Below are positions 35,940-49,220 of a stretch of 64,000 bases of DNA, one piece after another (within the stretch, counting starts at the first letter, position 1; every line of letters starts with the position of its first letter). The DNA is from Spisula solida (Eukaryota; Mollusca; Bivalvia; Venerida; Mactridae): positions 32,692,760-32,756,759 of the forward strand of contig OX365947.1 in NCBI GenBank assembly GCA_947247005.1, given 5' to 3'. The notes under the pieces were generated by a model. That model searched no databases. It worked only from the letters and a program-made list of their open reading frames with translations, and was not told the DNA's origin. The position numbers and the translations under genes are program-made.

Positions 35940-37720
35940 GTCTATTGGTACACGAAAGTACGCTCGCAAGAATGTTTTGTTTCGTTCGTACGACACACCT
36001 TGTGTATTGGCCGGACATCAAACGTTCCCTAGCGCTTGACAGCGTTTGACAGCGGGCACTTGCACCTGTCCACATTTGTCAGCGTTGCAGTTATTTTCCA
36101 TTTGTCAACGAAGGTTAGCGTATGTCCAGCTAGGATCCGTCGTACAAAGTTGAAACGTTCAGCTATTCTGTGAAACGCTCGCCTACGTTGGTCTTTCAGG
36201 TACCGTCGGATACTCGTTGGTCCCCGTTGGCAAAACGTATGCCTATATTGACAGACAGCACAAGCGTCTCGGCAGTCGTTTACGAACGGAGTCCAACAGA
36301 GCCCAATGTACACCAACGTGAATTATTTCCAAACGTGGACATATTTTTAGCATGTTAAAATAAATCTGGAACGAGCACGACGTTCGTCAACGCTCGCCAG
36401 CGAACATCAACTATTGTAAACTTTTAAGGTTGAATAGACCTTTTCGACATAAATCGCCTACAGGTAACTATATAGGTGCTATATAGTATCAAGTGTTGAC
36501 TTTCTGTTTTTGGTGGTTTTAGGGCGAAATTTCACGACCCGAGTGATAAAAAGCGCCACCTAGTTTTTGCAGGATTTTCGACGTCTTTGATAAAGTTTTA
36601 AGGTCAATTCTTACTTCATTAAAAAGTGAAAAATGTAACTTGTTCGTGCAGGGAAATGAATGCTGCGTAATATGGGGAAATTTATAGAAAGGACTAATGG
36701 ATATGGCCATACCTTCAGTTTAGGAGAAGGCTAAAACAGTTTTTCTAAAATACGAGGGGCATTCTGAAAGTTCTGATAACTGAGTGATAACTTTACATAG
36801 GTTGGTCAGAATTTTTAAAAGTGAACATTTTCTGAAAGATCAATCTTACAGCGAGACACTCATAGCAAATTTATTATTTTATTTCTGAGGATAAATAATA
36901 TATTGGTATTCAAGCTATACATGGTTTAGTCTAAAATGTCAGTATTTCATGTCTGTTTGGCAGTGTTTACGGTTAACTCGTAACTTTCAACGTGCATTAC
37001 GTTCATACGCATTCATGCAGGACAACGTCTAGTAGCTACGGGCATGCAGGGCGAACGTTTGCATTCCGTAAGAGTATTCCTGTCTTCAGAATTCAAGAAT
37101 AACCATATAAAATACGCCAAAATGTTTCACTCACATGTTGATTATTGTTGACATCCGCCATTATTAGCCGGATCATTTGCGTTACGTTAGCCGGACCCGC
37201 GTCGTTAAACAGGACCCATCGCGTTTTGCCGATACAGTGCGATGACCACAATAATAAGACAAGGAGCTAGCATCCTGTGAAAGCCAGCTTGGTCGTCTAA
37301 GTTGGACAAGTCGGCGACCGCTGCACATATGTTTCATTTACGTTATCGAAAAATCGCATGCGCTATAGAATATAACTGCAACGCTGGCAGATGCACCCAA
37401 GTGCTAGCCCACACCACCAAACGTTCATGAAAATAAAATGTTCGTAGTATAAACGTAAAGTATCCTTCTCTTGAACGTAATTTCAGTGCCGTTCAGGTTC
37501 ATTGTTTTTAACGTTTGAGAGGTTGACCAACGCTGCTATGTTCATAGTGTACACATACACGCTAGCGCGTTTGTCCAGCGTACCTCTATACAGAATTTAT
37601 AACGTTATGCATGTTACACTAGTCTAACTTTATCCAATGGTATCCGACAGCGTATTTCAGCGTGTTCTTGACCCCCGTTAACGGTTACGATGTACACCAG
37701 CATGTTTGCATGTTTCTTGT
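35940..37720. repeat. CpG-rich block of AACGTT/ACGCTG words, unclassified repeat
   Basis: Across 35990-36420 and 36970-37720 words such as GCGTTTGACAGCG, GTCAACG, AACGTT, AGCGTA and ACGTTCATG recur far more than in the AT-rich flanks. The composition recalls the GC-rich TTAA-flanked element at 11015-11359. I could not fix the ends. The 95-codon minus frame (36029-36316) and the plus frames are judged incidental. 36751-36775 contains a mariner-like end (TA, then CGAGGGGCATTCTGAAAG) without a partner. Confidence 0.4.
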
Positions 37721-40015
37721 ACATTGCCACACGTTGTTGTGTGTCTGCGAGTTAACAAGCAGCAACAACGACCATATCTGCAGAACATCATTTCATATTA
37801 CGGAAATATATACATGTACTACCATACATTAGCGTCACACCTTGCTGAAAAAACACAGTGCAAACACTTAAAAGCGTCCCTCCCACCAACAACACCAACC
37901 TCTCGTTAGCAAGAAACATTAATATTTTGATGCATAAGTAATCATTTTCTGTTACGTTTATCTCTTAAGAGCAGCAACCTCTCTACAACAACCAAAGTGT
38001 ATGTTCTCCAAAGGGTATTGCTCTACAGAGGTTTACATACGTTTTCTGTATCAACAGAATGGATTAGTATATGAAGTTCACGCAAGGCTTCCCTGTATTA
38101 AAAAACTTTAATGTTTACGGTAGATAACTCTTTCATGATGTTAATGCAAAATTTGGACCACTTTCTAGAGTTCGGATACACACCTACAAATCACCAACCG
38201 TGTCTAGTAAGTTAAACAACTTTGGCAAGAATTTAATGCAAAATATGCCCCTTGTCCCTCAGAAATATTACTGGTGTGGCTATACGTGTATTCTAACAGC
38301 TCTTATTTGTAATTCAGATTTGGAATGTTCCTACCCACGACTTCACGAAGACCGTTGCAGTTGACATATACGACTTGGATTTACAACAAAAAAGTGACTG
38401 ATCGTGCGTGAATCGCTGTATTTCAAAGAACTGTGGGTAAAATATGACTGTTTATAAAATGCAAAGGGAAGAGTACATTGTGTACATTTGGCCCATAAAG
38501 GGCCTTGGTCCGTAAAAGTGACCCTGATATTATGTGTTACGTCGTTTTGTTGTTTTTACATGTACTTGTTTCTCTTTTAGTCTGATTCCCGTGCCGTATC
38601 TTACAGTTATGTAAGGTTTGGGGACGGGAACCCGACTAGTTTCTCCTCTTGGACGATCAACAATTAATTGCTAGATTATCTCTGATAATTTTGACTAATT
38701 ATTTGCCTCGTAGACAGACATGTCACTTGGCTTTTATGAATACTTGGGACAGAAGCTATTCATTTTTTTTTTAAATCGTGTGTTGGAATCCTACACACCT
38801 GGTGAGAGTTCATATACGATTGCTGGATTAACACCAGCTTATTTCTTAAAAAACAAATGTATTCTTGGTTTTTTTTTGTTTGATAGTTGCCGGAATTTGT
38901 AAAACCAGGAAATGGCAAGAATAATATAGAACTGATTGAGAATATCAAGCAATTAATCTGTTCAGGTCGTACCAATATACTCAAACTTTGATGATAGGGA
39001 TCAGCAAAACAATATTCACATTACGTTAGAAAAACCGATGATGAAGTTAACTTCGTGCTTAACATGTCTCTAGCGAAAACATTGCCATGCATTTCCACAA
39101 TGTCATCGTTTTCCAGGTAACTGAAAAGCCAACCAGTGTAACATGTATGTTTTGTCTCGTTTCATTCGTATGAACAACATGTAGCATTTTGTTTTCTAAA
39201 AATTCATCGGTTCATTTATCAAATTTGCCAAAGACCTGCAAAGAAAATTTGTTGACCCTTGTCAAAGTTTGAGTAGCATATGTTCATGTTATACATAAGT
39301 TTATATACTCAGCGTCAATGAAAAGTTACCACCCTATTGACTCTTATTTTGTAAAATTCACGTTACACTGTGTTAAAAGCAGAACACGACTATGTTTTGA
39401 CCTTACTGTGTAGTCACAGCTATCTTATTTAACACTATTCAAATGCACACACTATAAAACTTTGGTACTGATAGGTCATATTGTATACAAAATACAGAGG
39501 TTAATATAAGTGGTAACTTTTCATTGACGCCCAGTATATTACGTGTATATACTTGTTATATACTCAACCAAATAATACGTGTATGATCTTTGACTCAACA
39601 AAATATAAAATATCCATTTTCATCAAAGATTTCCATTGACGCAACTTTAGATTACCCTATTCACTTACACGTCTCATGAAATATCAAATCATGAATGATG
39701 GATACTTTCTTTTCGTTGAGTACTCCGGGTTTATTAAATATGAAAGGTAAAGACCAGCTACGGTGCCGTTTTATCAAAGCACCTACACATTGGGGACAGA
39801 CACTGTTTGTTGGAGTTTGTCTGATTACAATCAATAGTGAACAATCCTTTACCACCACTTTGCATATTACAGTACCCTGGCTAGCTACCTACGTTAAGGA
39901 TTGTAAGAAATATCCCAACGCCAGCAGCAGGGACTCCTTAGAATATAACCAACCAAAAACTATATCAACATCACCAGTACGAGCAGCTATCTGGTCAAAC
40001 ACACTTCAACATTAG
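37721..40015. other. Non-coding stretch
   Basis: No gene was recognised. 38488-38510 has a short palindrome (GGCCCATAAAGGGCC). The 106-codon plus frame (39695-40015) runs into the minisatellite edge, and neither it nor its antisense partner shows a known domain. Confidence 0.45.
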
Positions 40016-41758
40016 TTTCAAGGTCAAACCCACATTATATCATCATCAGTAGTAACAGAAGCTACCTGGTCAAACCCACATTATATCATCATCAGTAGTA
40101 ACAGCAGCTACCTGGCCAAACCCACATTATATCATCATCAGTAGTAACAGCAGCTACCTGGTCAAACCCACATTATATCATCATCAGTAGGAACAGCAGC
40201 TACCTGGCCAAACCCACATATCATCAGCAGTAGTAACAGCTACCTGGCCAAACCCACATTATATCATCAGAACTGCCCAAACACACAATATATCATCAGC
40301 AGTAGTAACAGCAGCTACCTGGTTAACCCGCATTACACAATCAGTAGTAATAGCAGCTGCCTGGTCAACCCCGCATAACAGCATCCGCAGTAGCAGCATC
40401 TACCACGTCAACCCAAATACACAATCAGCAGTAACAACCGCTACCCGGTTAACCCCCATTACACCATCATCAGCAGTAGCGGTAGCTATTTGGTCAAACC
40501 CACATTATACCATCAGCAGTAACGGAAGCTACTTGGTAGAACACCACATTACATCATAAGTAGTAACAGCAGCTACCTGGTTAAAGCGTACATTACTCCG
40601 TCAGCAGTTACAGCAGCTACCTGGCCAACCACGCATTATACCACCAGCAGTAGCAGCAACTTAATGGTCAATTCCGCATTACACTATCATCAGCAGTAGC
40701 AGCAGTTACCTAGTAAACCCCACATTACACCATCATCAGCAGTAACAGAAGCTACCTGGTCAACCCCTCATTACACCATTGTCAGCATTAGCAGCAGCTA
40801 CCTGGTCAACGCCGCACGATCCATCATTAGTTGCAGCTACCTGGTCAAAACCACATCACCATCAGCAGTAGCAGCAGCTACCTGGTCAAAACCACATCAC
40901 CATCAGCAGTAGCAGCAGCTACCTGATTAACTCCGCATTATGTAATCAGCAGTTATAGCAGCTACTTTGCCAACCCCGCATTACACCATCGGCAGTAACA
41001 GCAGCTATCTGGTCAACCAATCATTACACCATCAGCAGTAGCTGCAGCTACTTGGTCAACCCCGCATTACACCATCAGCAGTAACAGCAGCTATCTGGTG
41101 AACCCATAATTACACCTACAGCAGTAACAGAAGCTACCTTGTCAATCCCTCATTACACCATTATCAGCAGTAGCAACAGCTACCTGGTCAACCAAGCACT
41201 ATTCATTAGTAGTAGTAACAGCAGCTACCCGGTCAACCCCACATTATGTCATCATCAGCAGTTATAGCAGAACCGGACTGGTCGACCCCGCCTTACACAA
41301 TCAGCAGCAACAACCTGGTCAACCCCGCAATACATCATCATCAGCAGTAGCAACAAAACCGTCCTGGTCAACCTCGCATTACATCATCAGCCCGAACAGC
41401 AGCTACCTGTTAACCTATATTACACAATCAGCAGAAGCAGCAGCTACCTGGTCAAGCCCACAGTACACCATAATCAGTAACAGCAGCTACCTGGCCAAAC
41501 CCGCATTTCAAAAGCATCAGTAGTAAGAGAGGCTACCTGGTCAACCCCGCATTACACCATCAGCAGTAACAGCAGCTACCTGGTCAATCCTGCATGATAT
41601 CAGCAGTGACCTCAGGTATCTGATTAACCCCATATTACACAATATATTCAGTAGTAACAGCAGCAACCTGGTCAACCCTAAAAATATCATCATGATCAGT
41701 ATTAACAGCAGCTACCAAGTCAACCCCGCATTACACCATCAGCGGTAGCAGCTACCTG
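40016..41758 (+). repeat. Degenerate minisatellite, units about 46 bp (left part)
   Basis: Units carry AACCC(A/C)CATTA, (A/C)ATCATCAGCAGTA(G/A)CAGCAG and CTACCTGGTCAA, roughly 46 bp each with many indels, about 36 units. The array is interrupted at 41758 by the foldback element and resumes at 45402. Confidence 0.9.
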
Positions 41759-44700
41759 TAGTCCAAGAGCTGAGGGCCATTTATTTACAATTCTTGTCCA
41801 AATCTATAATTGGTATGAATTGAAAGCATATAGTGTCCAGTTTACGAAAATCCATTTCTTACAAAAAATCTGCTGTCACTACGCTGAGAAATCCAAGATG
41901 GCCGCCAAGATGGCCGCCAAATTTTCAAATTTCACTCCTGAGACATAATATACATGCAGTAAGTACCAATTCTGTCTCATATCATGTTTTATGTGTTATT
42001 TTTATAGGAAACATGCTGAAATACACAAATCAAGAATAAATCATGATGTTTATAAATTGAATATTTGAAAATCATGCTTTTATGACGAAAAAATTACGAA
42101 AAATTGGTAAAATATGTCATATCGTTTATGACAGTTAATATGCTCGTTGTATTGTTGGCAAAATAACTATCCCAAATAGTTCTAATGATAGTTATACAGT
42201 TCTTACAACATCACATTCACTCTACTTTGGTGTGGTGGTGAGATTTTGAAGCATAATTTGTATTAAAGTGGGTGGGGTAATAATTTAACCCCAAAAATGA
42301 AATTTAGTTTGCCATTGAAAAATATCATTTTGAATAGGACATTTTATTTTTGTAACATTTAACTGTAATATTAATATTATTTTTGTATTTATATGCATGA
42401 TTTATTTCAATTATAGTGTATAGAAATGTGTTTTTTCCAAATAGGCGGGAGGGAGGGTAAATCGTCGACAATGACGAAAAATATGGACTAATCAGATTTG
42501 TCCAATACTGAATGCCCCATGCGCGCAAAAGATACTAATAGCGGGTTTTGTCAGGAAACAATCATCTGTTGCATAAGCTTACTTTATTACATTATTTGTT
42601 TAATTAAGCGACCATGCATGCGCCTCCCTGGAATCTAAGGTGGCCTCCAAAAATGCCATTTCTATGGTCAAATGTTAAAATCGTTTAAAAATTAGTGGGT
42701 ATGCTACAGTTTTCCCTTTGTACCTATCACTGCCTAGTATATATGTTATGCTGTATTGAGGTATCTCAACACTTCTGGGTGAAACTTATTCTGGTTGTTT
42801 TGAGTTCAGTACACATATTTCCGGCTCAATGAGGTATGCCAACAAATGCCGGGCTCTGTATTTATGCCTCTGTGAGGTTCTTTTGACAGCCTCTATGTAG
42901 TACTTGCAGGCATTCCTAGCTGGCTGTGGTACATACCACTGCCAGGTACAGCTATTTCTGGATCTCCTTACACAGCTGGAGACAGCCATATCTAACACTG
43001 CTGAGTAAAACCTTTCATGGTTCTTACCCTTCCTAGTACGCTTTTTTCTGGCTCGTTGAGGTACCTAATAGTGCCAGGTACAGTCAGATCTTGCTGTCTT
43101 AGGTACCTACCACAGCCGGATGCAGCAATTTCTGGGTTTTGAGGTACCTAATACAGCATGAAACGGCCATATCTGGATTTCTGCGTCACTACCACAGCAT
43201 GCGACAGCCATATCTGGGTTTCTGAGATACCTACCACAGCCGTATACAGCCATATCTGGGTTTCTAGGGTACCTACCACAGCATGCATCAGCCATATCTG
43301 GGTTTCTGAGGTACTTACCACATCATGTATCAGCCATTTCTGGGTTTCTTTGGTACCTTTCACAGCATGTATCAGCCATATCTGGGTTTAGGAGGTACCT
43401 ACCACAGCATGTATCAGCCATATCTGTGTTTCTGAGGTACCTACCACAGTGAGATACAGCCATTTCCAGGTTTCTGTGGTACCTACCACAGTGGGATACA
43501 GCCACCGCCGGCTTTCTGTGCTACCAAGCACAGTCGGATACAGCCGATTCTGGGTTTCCTATGTACCTACTTCAGCAGGATACAGCAGTTTCTGGGTTTC
43601 AGTGGTACCTACAACAGCTGGATATAGCCGAGTCCGGCTTACTAGGTACCTTTCACTTGCAGAAACATCATTTTCGTGCTCTCTTGTGCATACATCACTA
43701 CCGGGTACATTAATTTCTGGTTCTATGATGTACCTACCAATACCGGATGCAGCCCTTATTGGCTCTATAAGGTACCTTGCACTGCTGTGTAAAGCCTTTC
43801 CATGCTCTATGGGCTTTATCTAACATTGCTTAGTCACCTATTTCTGGTTCCACCAGGTATCACCCACCACTGCCGCATACAGCCTTTACTGGATCAATGG
43901 TGTGCCTTACACTGCTTGACACAGCCATGTCAAAGAACAATTACTTAAAACTGCTCATGTAATACAATTATATAATATCATGGAATGCGATGAAATACAA
44001 ATGTATGAGTTACACATACATTATATTTGTATTTAGTTACAAATATTAAACAAATCAAGTATGTACAGTAAATGAAACCAGTATAGCTCAGCTCACTGGT
44101 TTACTGAATGCCCCAACCACTTTTTAGTGACTATTTTTTCTATTGATTAATTCTATCGTTTTTGAGCTATTTATTTGTAATTCCTTTATACAGCCTGATC
44201 AGATATAAAGTAAGAATCAAGATATATACATACATGTATGTTATTATAAATTGCATAAAAGACAAGAAAAACATGCAACCCATTACATGTATTTCTAAAC
44301 AATTCTGACGCGTTGGCCACTATAACAATGCCCGTAGCCTTACCAAGTCATCATTCGGCATATTGTAGATACATATACTTGTGTCATTGACACATTCAAA
44401 CTTATTCAGTATCCACAGAGACTATGTTATCTATAGTCTCTGGTATCCATTAGTATATTAACAAAAATGTTATTGGCCATATAAGTATGTTTTACTCTTC
44501 TAACGTGACCTTTGACCATTTTGTTGGCCATTTGGATTTCTGGGAGGCACATGCATGGTCTCTCAAGCAATTTTTTTGAACTTGATTAAATGATAATGAA
44601 TTAATAAAGCTAACAAAGCGATGTTTTGGCACAGGGGCATTCATTATTGGACATACATGTATTTTAATAATCTGATGCAGTCGATATTTCGTCATTGTTA

Positions 44701-45401
44701 GCGGTTATTTACCCCCATTCTAATATTTGGAAGCAATATTTCAATATAGTACAATTGAAATAAAACATGCATAAAGACACAAAATAATATTAATATTACA
44801 GTTATATTACGCAAAGAATATTCCCATTCAAAACAACAATTTTTGAATGGCAAACTAGTTTCATTTTTGGGGTTAAATTATTACTCCACCCACCTTAATA
44901 CAAATTATGCGTCAAAATTTCACCATCACACCACAGTAGAATAAATGTGATGTTGTAAGATCTATATAACTACCACTAGATCTATTTGGGATAGTTAATT
45001 GGCCGAAAATACAACAAGTATATTAACTATAGTAAACGTTATGAAAGATTTTACCAATTTTTAGTCATTTTTCCGTCATAAAAGCATGATTTTCAAATAT
45101 TCAATTTAAAAACATCATGCTTTGAGCTTGAATTGTGTATTTCAACATGTTTCCTATAAAAAAATCACATAAAACATGTTATAAGACAGAATTGGTACTT
45201 AAAGTATGTATATTATGTCACAGAAGTGAAATTTGAAAAATTGGCGGCCATCTTGGCGGCCATCTTGGATTTCTCAGCGTTGTGACAGCAGATTTTTGTA
45301 AGAAATGGATTTTCGTAAACTGGACACTAAATGCTTTCAATTCATACCAATTATAGATTTGGACAAGAATTGTAAATAAATGGCCCTCAGCCCTTGGACT
45401 A
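41759..45401. mobile_element. 3.64-kb long-TIR foldback element inserted in a minisatellite
   Basis: The ends are inverted: TAGTCCAAGAGCTGAGGGCC at 41759 and, on the complement, TAGTCCAAGGGCTGAGGGCC at 45401. The inverted similarity continues, with small indels, for about 900 bp on each side (41759 to about 42690, and about 44490 to 45401), including paired GATGGCCGCC repeats. Both ends abut CTG (41756-41758 and 45402-45404), and joining the flanks restores a normal CTACCTGGTCAAC minisatellite unit, so this is an insertion with a 3-bp target duplication. The middle is a 42-bp minisatellite. No transposase is visible. A 3-bp CTG target would fit PIF/Harbinger, which uses TWA or CWG, but Academ-type or foldback classes are possible. 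Confidence 0.88.
42780..43930. repeat. 42-bp minisatellite inside the foldback element
   Basis: Units read CAGCCATATCTGGGTTTCTG, then AGGTACCTACCACAGC, then about six variable bases. They are well conserved at 43140-43600 and looser outside, about 27 units in all. The period of 14 codons keeps frames open on both strands (60-124 codons); these are not genes. Confidence 0.9.
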
Positions 45402-45600
45402 CTGGTCAACACCGCATTATATCATCAGCAGCGACAGCAGCTACCATGTCAAATTCATATTATATCATCATCAGTAGTAACAGCAGCTTCCTTTCAAATC
45501 CACACTATATCATTATCAACAGTAACAGCAGCTACCTGGTCAAAACCGCATTATATCATCAACAGAAGTAACAGCAGCTACCTGGTCAAACCATCACCAA
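45402..45600 (+). repeat. 46-bp minisatellite (right part)
   Basis: About four further units (CTGGTCAACACCGCATTA, ATCATCAGCAG, CAGCAGCTACC) continue the array broken at 41758. Confidence 0.9.
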
Positions 45601-48010
45601 AATCTACTAAATTATACACGGTGTGCTACGGTTTACCATGGAATACATAGGGTGGAGATACGGTCCTTTCCCAGAAGGTCCAGGTATTGTCCCAGTGCTC
45701 CCCGGAGTAAGCCGGTTCTCGATATATCGCACCCGGTGACCCCCGGCGTGTCCCAGCGCGTTCGTCTACACCATATCTTTTGTGAGCAAAGGGCCTCGAG
45801 TTCAAATCCTACATCAGCCTATTTTTTCTGATTTTCTTTTTCCCCATTTTGTTTTTGTCTATAATTTCGACGTTAATATGAGGTAATTTAAGTCCCGTCT
45901 ACAGCTTTTTCAGACATAATGCGCGCTAAATATTAAAGTCCGAGTTAAGTTTGGAAAAAGAAGCCAACAATTACAAAAAAGCCAATAAGTGACTTACAGA
46001 TGGACATTTATTGGGTATTTCTTTTGTTCTCTCGTACCCAACATGCGGCCATTCATGGGCTCGGCCGGACGGACAGACAGATGGATGGATGGACGGACAA
46101 AGAGGCGTCTATATGCTCCATCTTTCGATGAGCAGTATAAACAATACACAATTATCAATCGTAGGGATACGTTTTATGATCATTGTAGTGTAAGAACACA
46201 TGCGCATAGCGACAGTAACTACATCAGCTTGAACACGTTTGGTTGTAATTCTTGATGTACCACTTCAGTACAATTCTGTTAAAATATTCAGAAATTTCAA
46301 ATAAGAACTACGAGAGGCGGATGAACAATCCTTTGACTACCGCATAATTAAATTACGACAATAACTCTAGTCATATGCATGCATTCACCGAGCAAGAATG
46401 TTGGAAGCAGTTTCAAATATAGCAAACATCTCATGTCTAATCTAATTGAAAACCACTTCTAGCAGTTCGTGTAATTGTAACTTACGTGGCATTCTAATTT
46501 TAATTAGTCCGAAATGCGCTGCATTATTTTGAGAATGTACATTTGTAATTGAAATTCACTACGTTATTGAAGGAAACTTGTAAGCCCTCCAGGAATCTGC
46601 ATATTTAAAATTCATATAATTAAGTCGCTCTTGGTACAGGTATGATTATAGAAATAATTTCCGTTTCGTTATACAAACCAATTTGTTGCATTTTAAAATA
46701 TTTGTACCCCATACATCAGTTTAACGAAAGATTAAAATATTCACGTACAAGTTAGAATCAGATTTGCTGTCAAGCTTCTTTTTTTCAATACAATAAAGTA
46801 GCTATGATTTCGAATACACATGTCTTTGTAAATTCATTTTTCAGTGAATATCAATTCATATTATTGTTTGTGCATTTACAAAACGTTGCTCGGTGTACGA
46901 CGTTCACAGGCGATGAGGTTGCAAACCTGAAACATCGTAAACTAAACAATTATTCTATTCCTATACACAAATCTGAGTGATGAAGCTCGTTTTAGCACGC
47001 CCTTGATACTCATGGATGGCTAAAATTCTCTAAAATTATATTCATGCAGTCGTACGCGTTATTTGTTCCATTTCGCAACCTCCGGATCGTCTGAATGAAA
47101 ATAATCTGTTATCTGGGCAGAGACGGCACCTTAAAAAATTAATCTGGAATATAATTATATAGTGAGATAGACAGTATGATCATTTGCCGCAGAACTGTTT
47201 TATAATGACCATGCCTTGTACAGAAAACGTATCTGGTTATAACTTATTAGGAATTACTAGTGGCATTTAATGTAATTTGGCAGAAATGTTGGAGAAATGT
47301 TCCTAAAACAGAATTTTATAAAATGTTGATCGCCGTATTCATTTATCATCATGACAGGGTGCAATAAACTCTTTGTAGTACATTAATATTATGGAACTGT
47401 CAACAGCCAAGATTTACATAACGCGTCGCCACAATTCCAAAATGTTCTAACTCATTTTTGGAACAAGACTGCGTTCAATAAACGCTTATATGCCCCCATG
47501 GAAGCCTTGTCCATAAAACGCATAATAAGCCATTACACGTGGTGCCTTTCGACTGTACTCATTCGCATACTGTTAACTCTTGTCGTTATGTGCCATGAGT
47601 ATGAGCATTGTCTGTGTTAGAAGTAAATATGTAAATACTTAGTGTACAGGTTTTGATCGATGTGATAAGTAAACAAAGTCCCATCACCACTGATGCGACT
47701 TATCAGTGACACATTATCCAAATTCCTTGAAAACACCAAGCTATGTTAGGCTATCCGTCTAACATACATGTTTAACGTTTTAGTAAAAATATGAGACCTT
47801 GTAGAAACATTTGAAGTTGGAGCATGTACTTTAGTTAAGCATGAAAGGTTTTACGTATACTGATGGGGATGATTGCTGATGTATCGTTGTTTTCCATTGA
47901 CTTAATATACAATTGTAGCCTACGTATGATTCATTCTGAGTCTACTTTGCATCAGTAGTGTTGCTGAATAGTCCAGTCTACTGATTTAATTTGTTTTACA
48001 AGAAATAAAT
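45601..48010. other. Non-coding stretch
   Basis: 45740-45830 has a weak tRNA-like feature (GAGTTCAAATCC at about 45799-45810 as a B box) but no convincing fold. A short GGAC/GGAT microsatellite lies at about 46066-46100. No coding sequence was recognised. Confidence 0.45.
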
Positions 48011-48690
48011 AAATAAACTATACTATATGACTTATATAATCACTATCATCGCGTCTTATCGATTGCAAAATCATCTTCTGGTTTCATAATATGTCTGGCC
48101 TTAAGAGATTATCTTTAATACATATACTATACCGCGACCGTGGCCGGGGCGTCCGCCTTGGAAGCGGGAGATCGAAGGTTCTAATCCCGGCGAAAGGTGG
48201 GTTAGAACTGATGCGGTAGGTTGATGAGCCGCCAGCTAGCTAAAGAATCGTTACCGTAGGTCTATCTCTGCCACGCGCCCGGCAATGCGACAAGGGATTC
48301 GGGAGGTACTGTGCGCACGAAATATAGGTGTCTAGCTGGCCCGTTCTATAGGGGTGACACTATTATAACCAAAAACTTTACCTCTTATACTAGTAACATA
48401 TTTACGACTCAATCTTATTATCCTTGGCATGCTATCTTCTTTGATATGTCAGTGTTACAGACCAATGTTGATTTAATGTCTGCAGTACGTTTCGTTCTGA
48501 TACTCGTTATATATAATGCCAGGTCAAATGAAATTCAATTAAACCTTCTCGAGCATGATTCTTTACAACGAAATTGTAGATATTTTGTCTAACCGCTGTC
48601 ATATTTACAGACTCAATGTCATTTTCGTATGAATTACATTACATTTTATGATATGTCAGTAATACAGGCCATTTTGTATTGAATTGTCTG
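48011..48690 (+). repeat. Duplicated segment B, copy 1 (carries a SINE)
   Basis: Outside the inserted SINE the sequence matches 59545-59945 through GCAAAATCATCTTCT, TTTAATACATAT, ACTCAATCTTATTAT, GTTACAGACCAAT, TTCTCGAGCAT and ATTTACAGACTCAATGTCAT. It is non-coding or a very old decayed repeat. Confidence 0.8.
48129..48385 (+). mobile_element. tRNA-derived SINE with empty-site paralogue
   Basis: The head contains the A-box-like GTGGCCGGGGCG and the B box GGTTCTAATCC (48178-48188). An anticodon-like arm TCCGC-CTTGGAA-GCGGG has a 5-bp stem, a 7-nt loop and a nominal TGG anticodon. The copy at 59.6 kb lacks the whole block: there CATATTCTAGTAAC is continuous, while here a TATACTA-like word stands on both sides (about 48122-48128 and 48386-48392), as a target duplication would. 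Confidence 0.75.
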
Positions 48691-49185
48691 TGGATATTTA
48701 ATGGGTGTAACCCCGTGTGGTTCTGATCAGTAGTTACGTGAAATACTCCCGTTTGTCTCGCACAAAAAATTGAAAAAATAAATTGATGTACAAAGTTGCT
48801 AAACATTATAGCCAGGCCACCATTGGATACCGGTGGTTAGGCTGCACAATCCCGTATAAGTAATAGCCGAATCGATGATCGGGGTATGTGATCAAAGGCT
48901 GAACGGACGGTATCATGTCTGAAAAAAAACCCTGGTATTTCATGAATTTTATCCATTCCATGCATTGATCTAAAATGGTGCAATTATTTGATCTGTTTTA
49001 ATTGTTTGCCTGAGAGTTAAGAAAAGTAATGAAGGAAATACAATCTCTGTGTGTGATATTACTATGACGTCTCGGATATTGCAGTCACAAAAATAACACG
49101 ACACGATACCCGTTGCAAACAAATATTCTGAGATTTATATCACACGAGAATGCTAAGAAATAAAGTCGAAACACATATACTTTGA
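48691..49185. other. Non-coding stretch
   Basis: No gene or repeat of note was seen. Confidence 0.45.
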
Positions 49186-49186
49186 T

Positions 49187-49213
49187 GGGGTGCCTCCGTA
49201 GCCCAATGGTTAT
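49187..49213 (+). other. tRNA-like fragment at a LINE 3' end
   Basis: GGTGCCTCCGTAGCCCAATGGTTA resembles a tRNA 5' half (acceptor and D arm), cut off directly by the LINE 3' tail. It is possibly a SINE head into which the LINE inserted. Confidence 0.35.
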
Positions 49214-49220
49214 AAATAAC

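Noticed and set aside
43107..43823. Repeat-protein-like frames on both strands
   Set aside because: Produced by the 42-bp minisatellite inside the foldback element.
45740..45830. Possible tRNA gene with B box GAGTTCAAATCC
   Set aside because: I could not fold acceptor and anticodon stems; at most a degenerate tRNA-like sequence.
48137..48194. Functional tRNA gene
   Set aside because: The boxes and one arm are tRNA-like, but the block sits at the head of a SINE inserted relative to an empty-site paralogue, with no complete cloverleaf.
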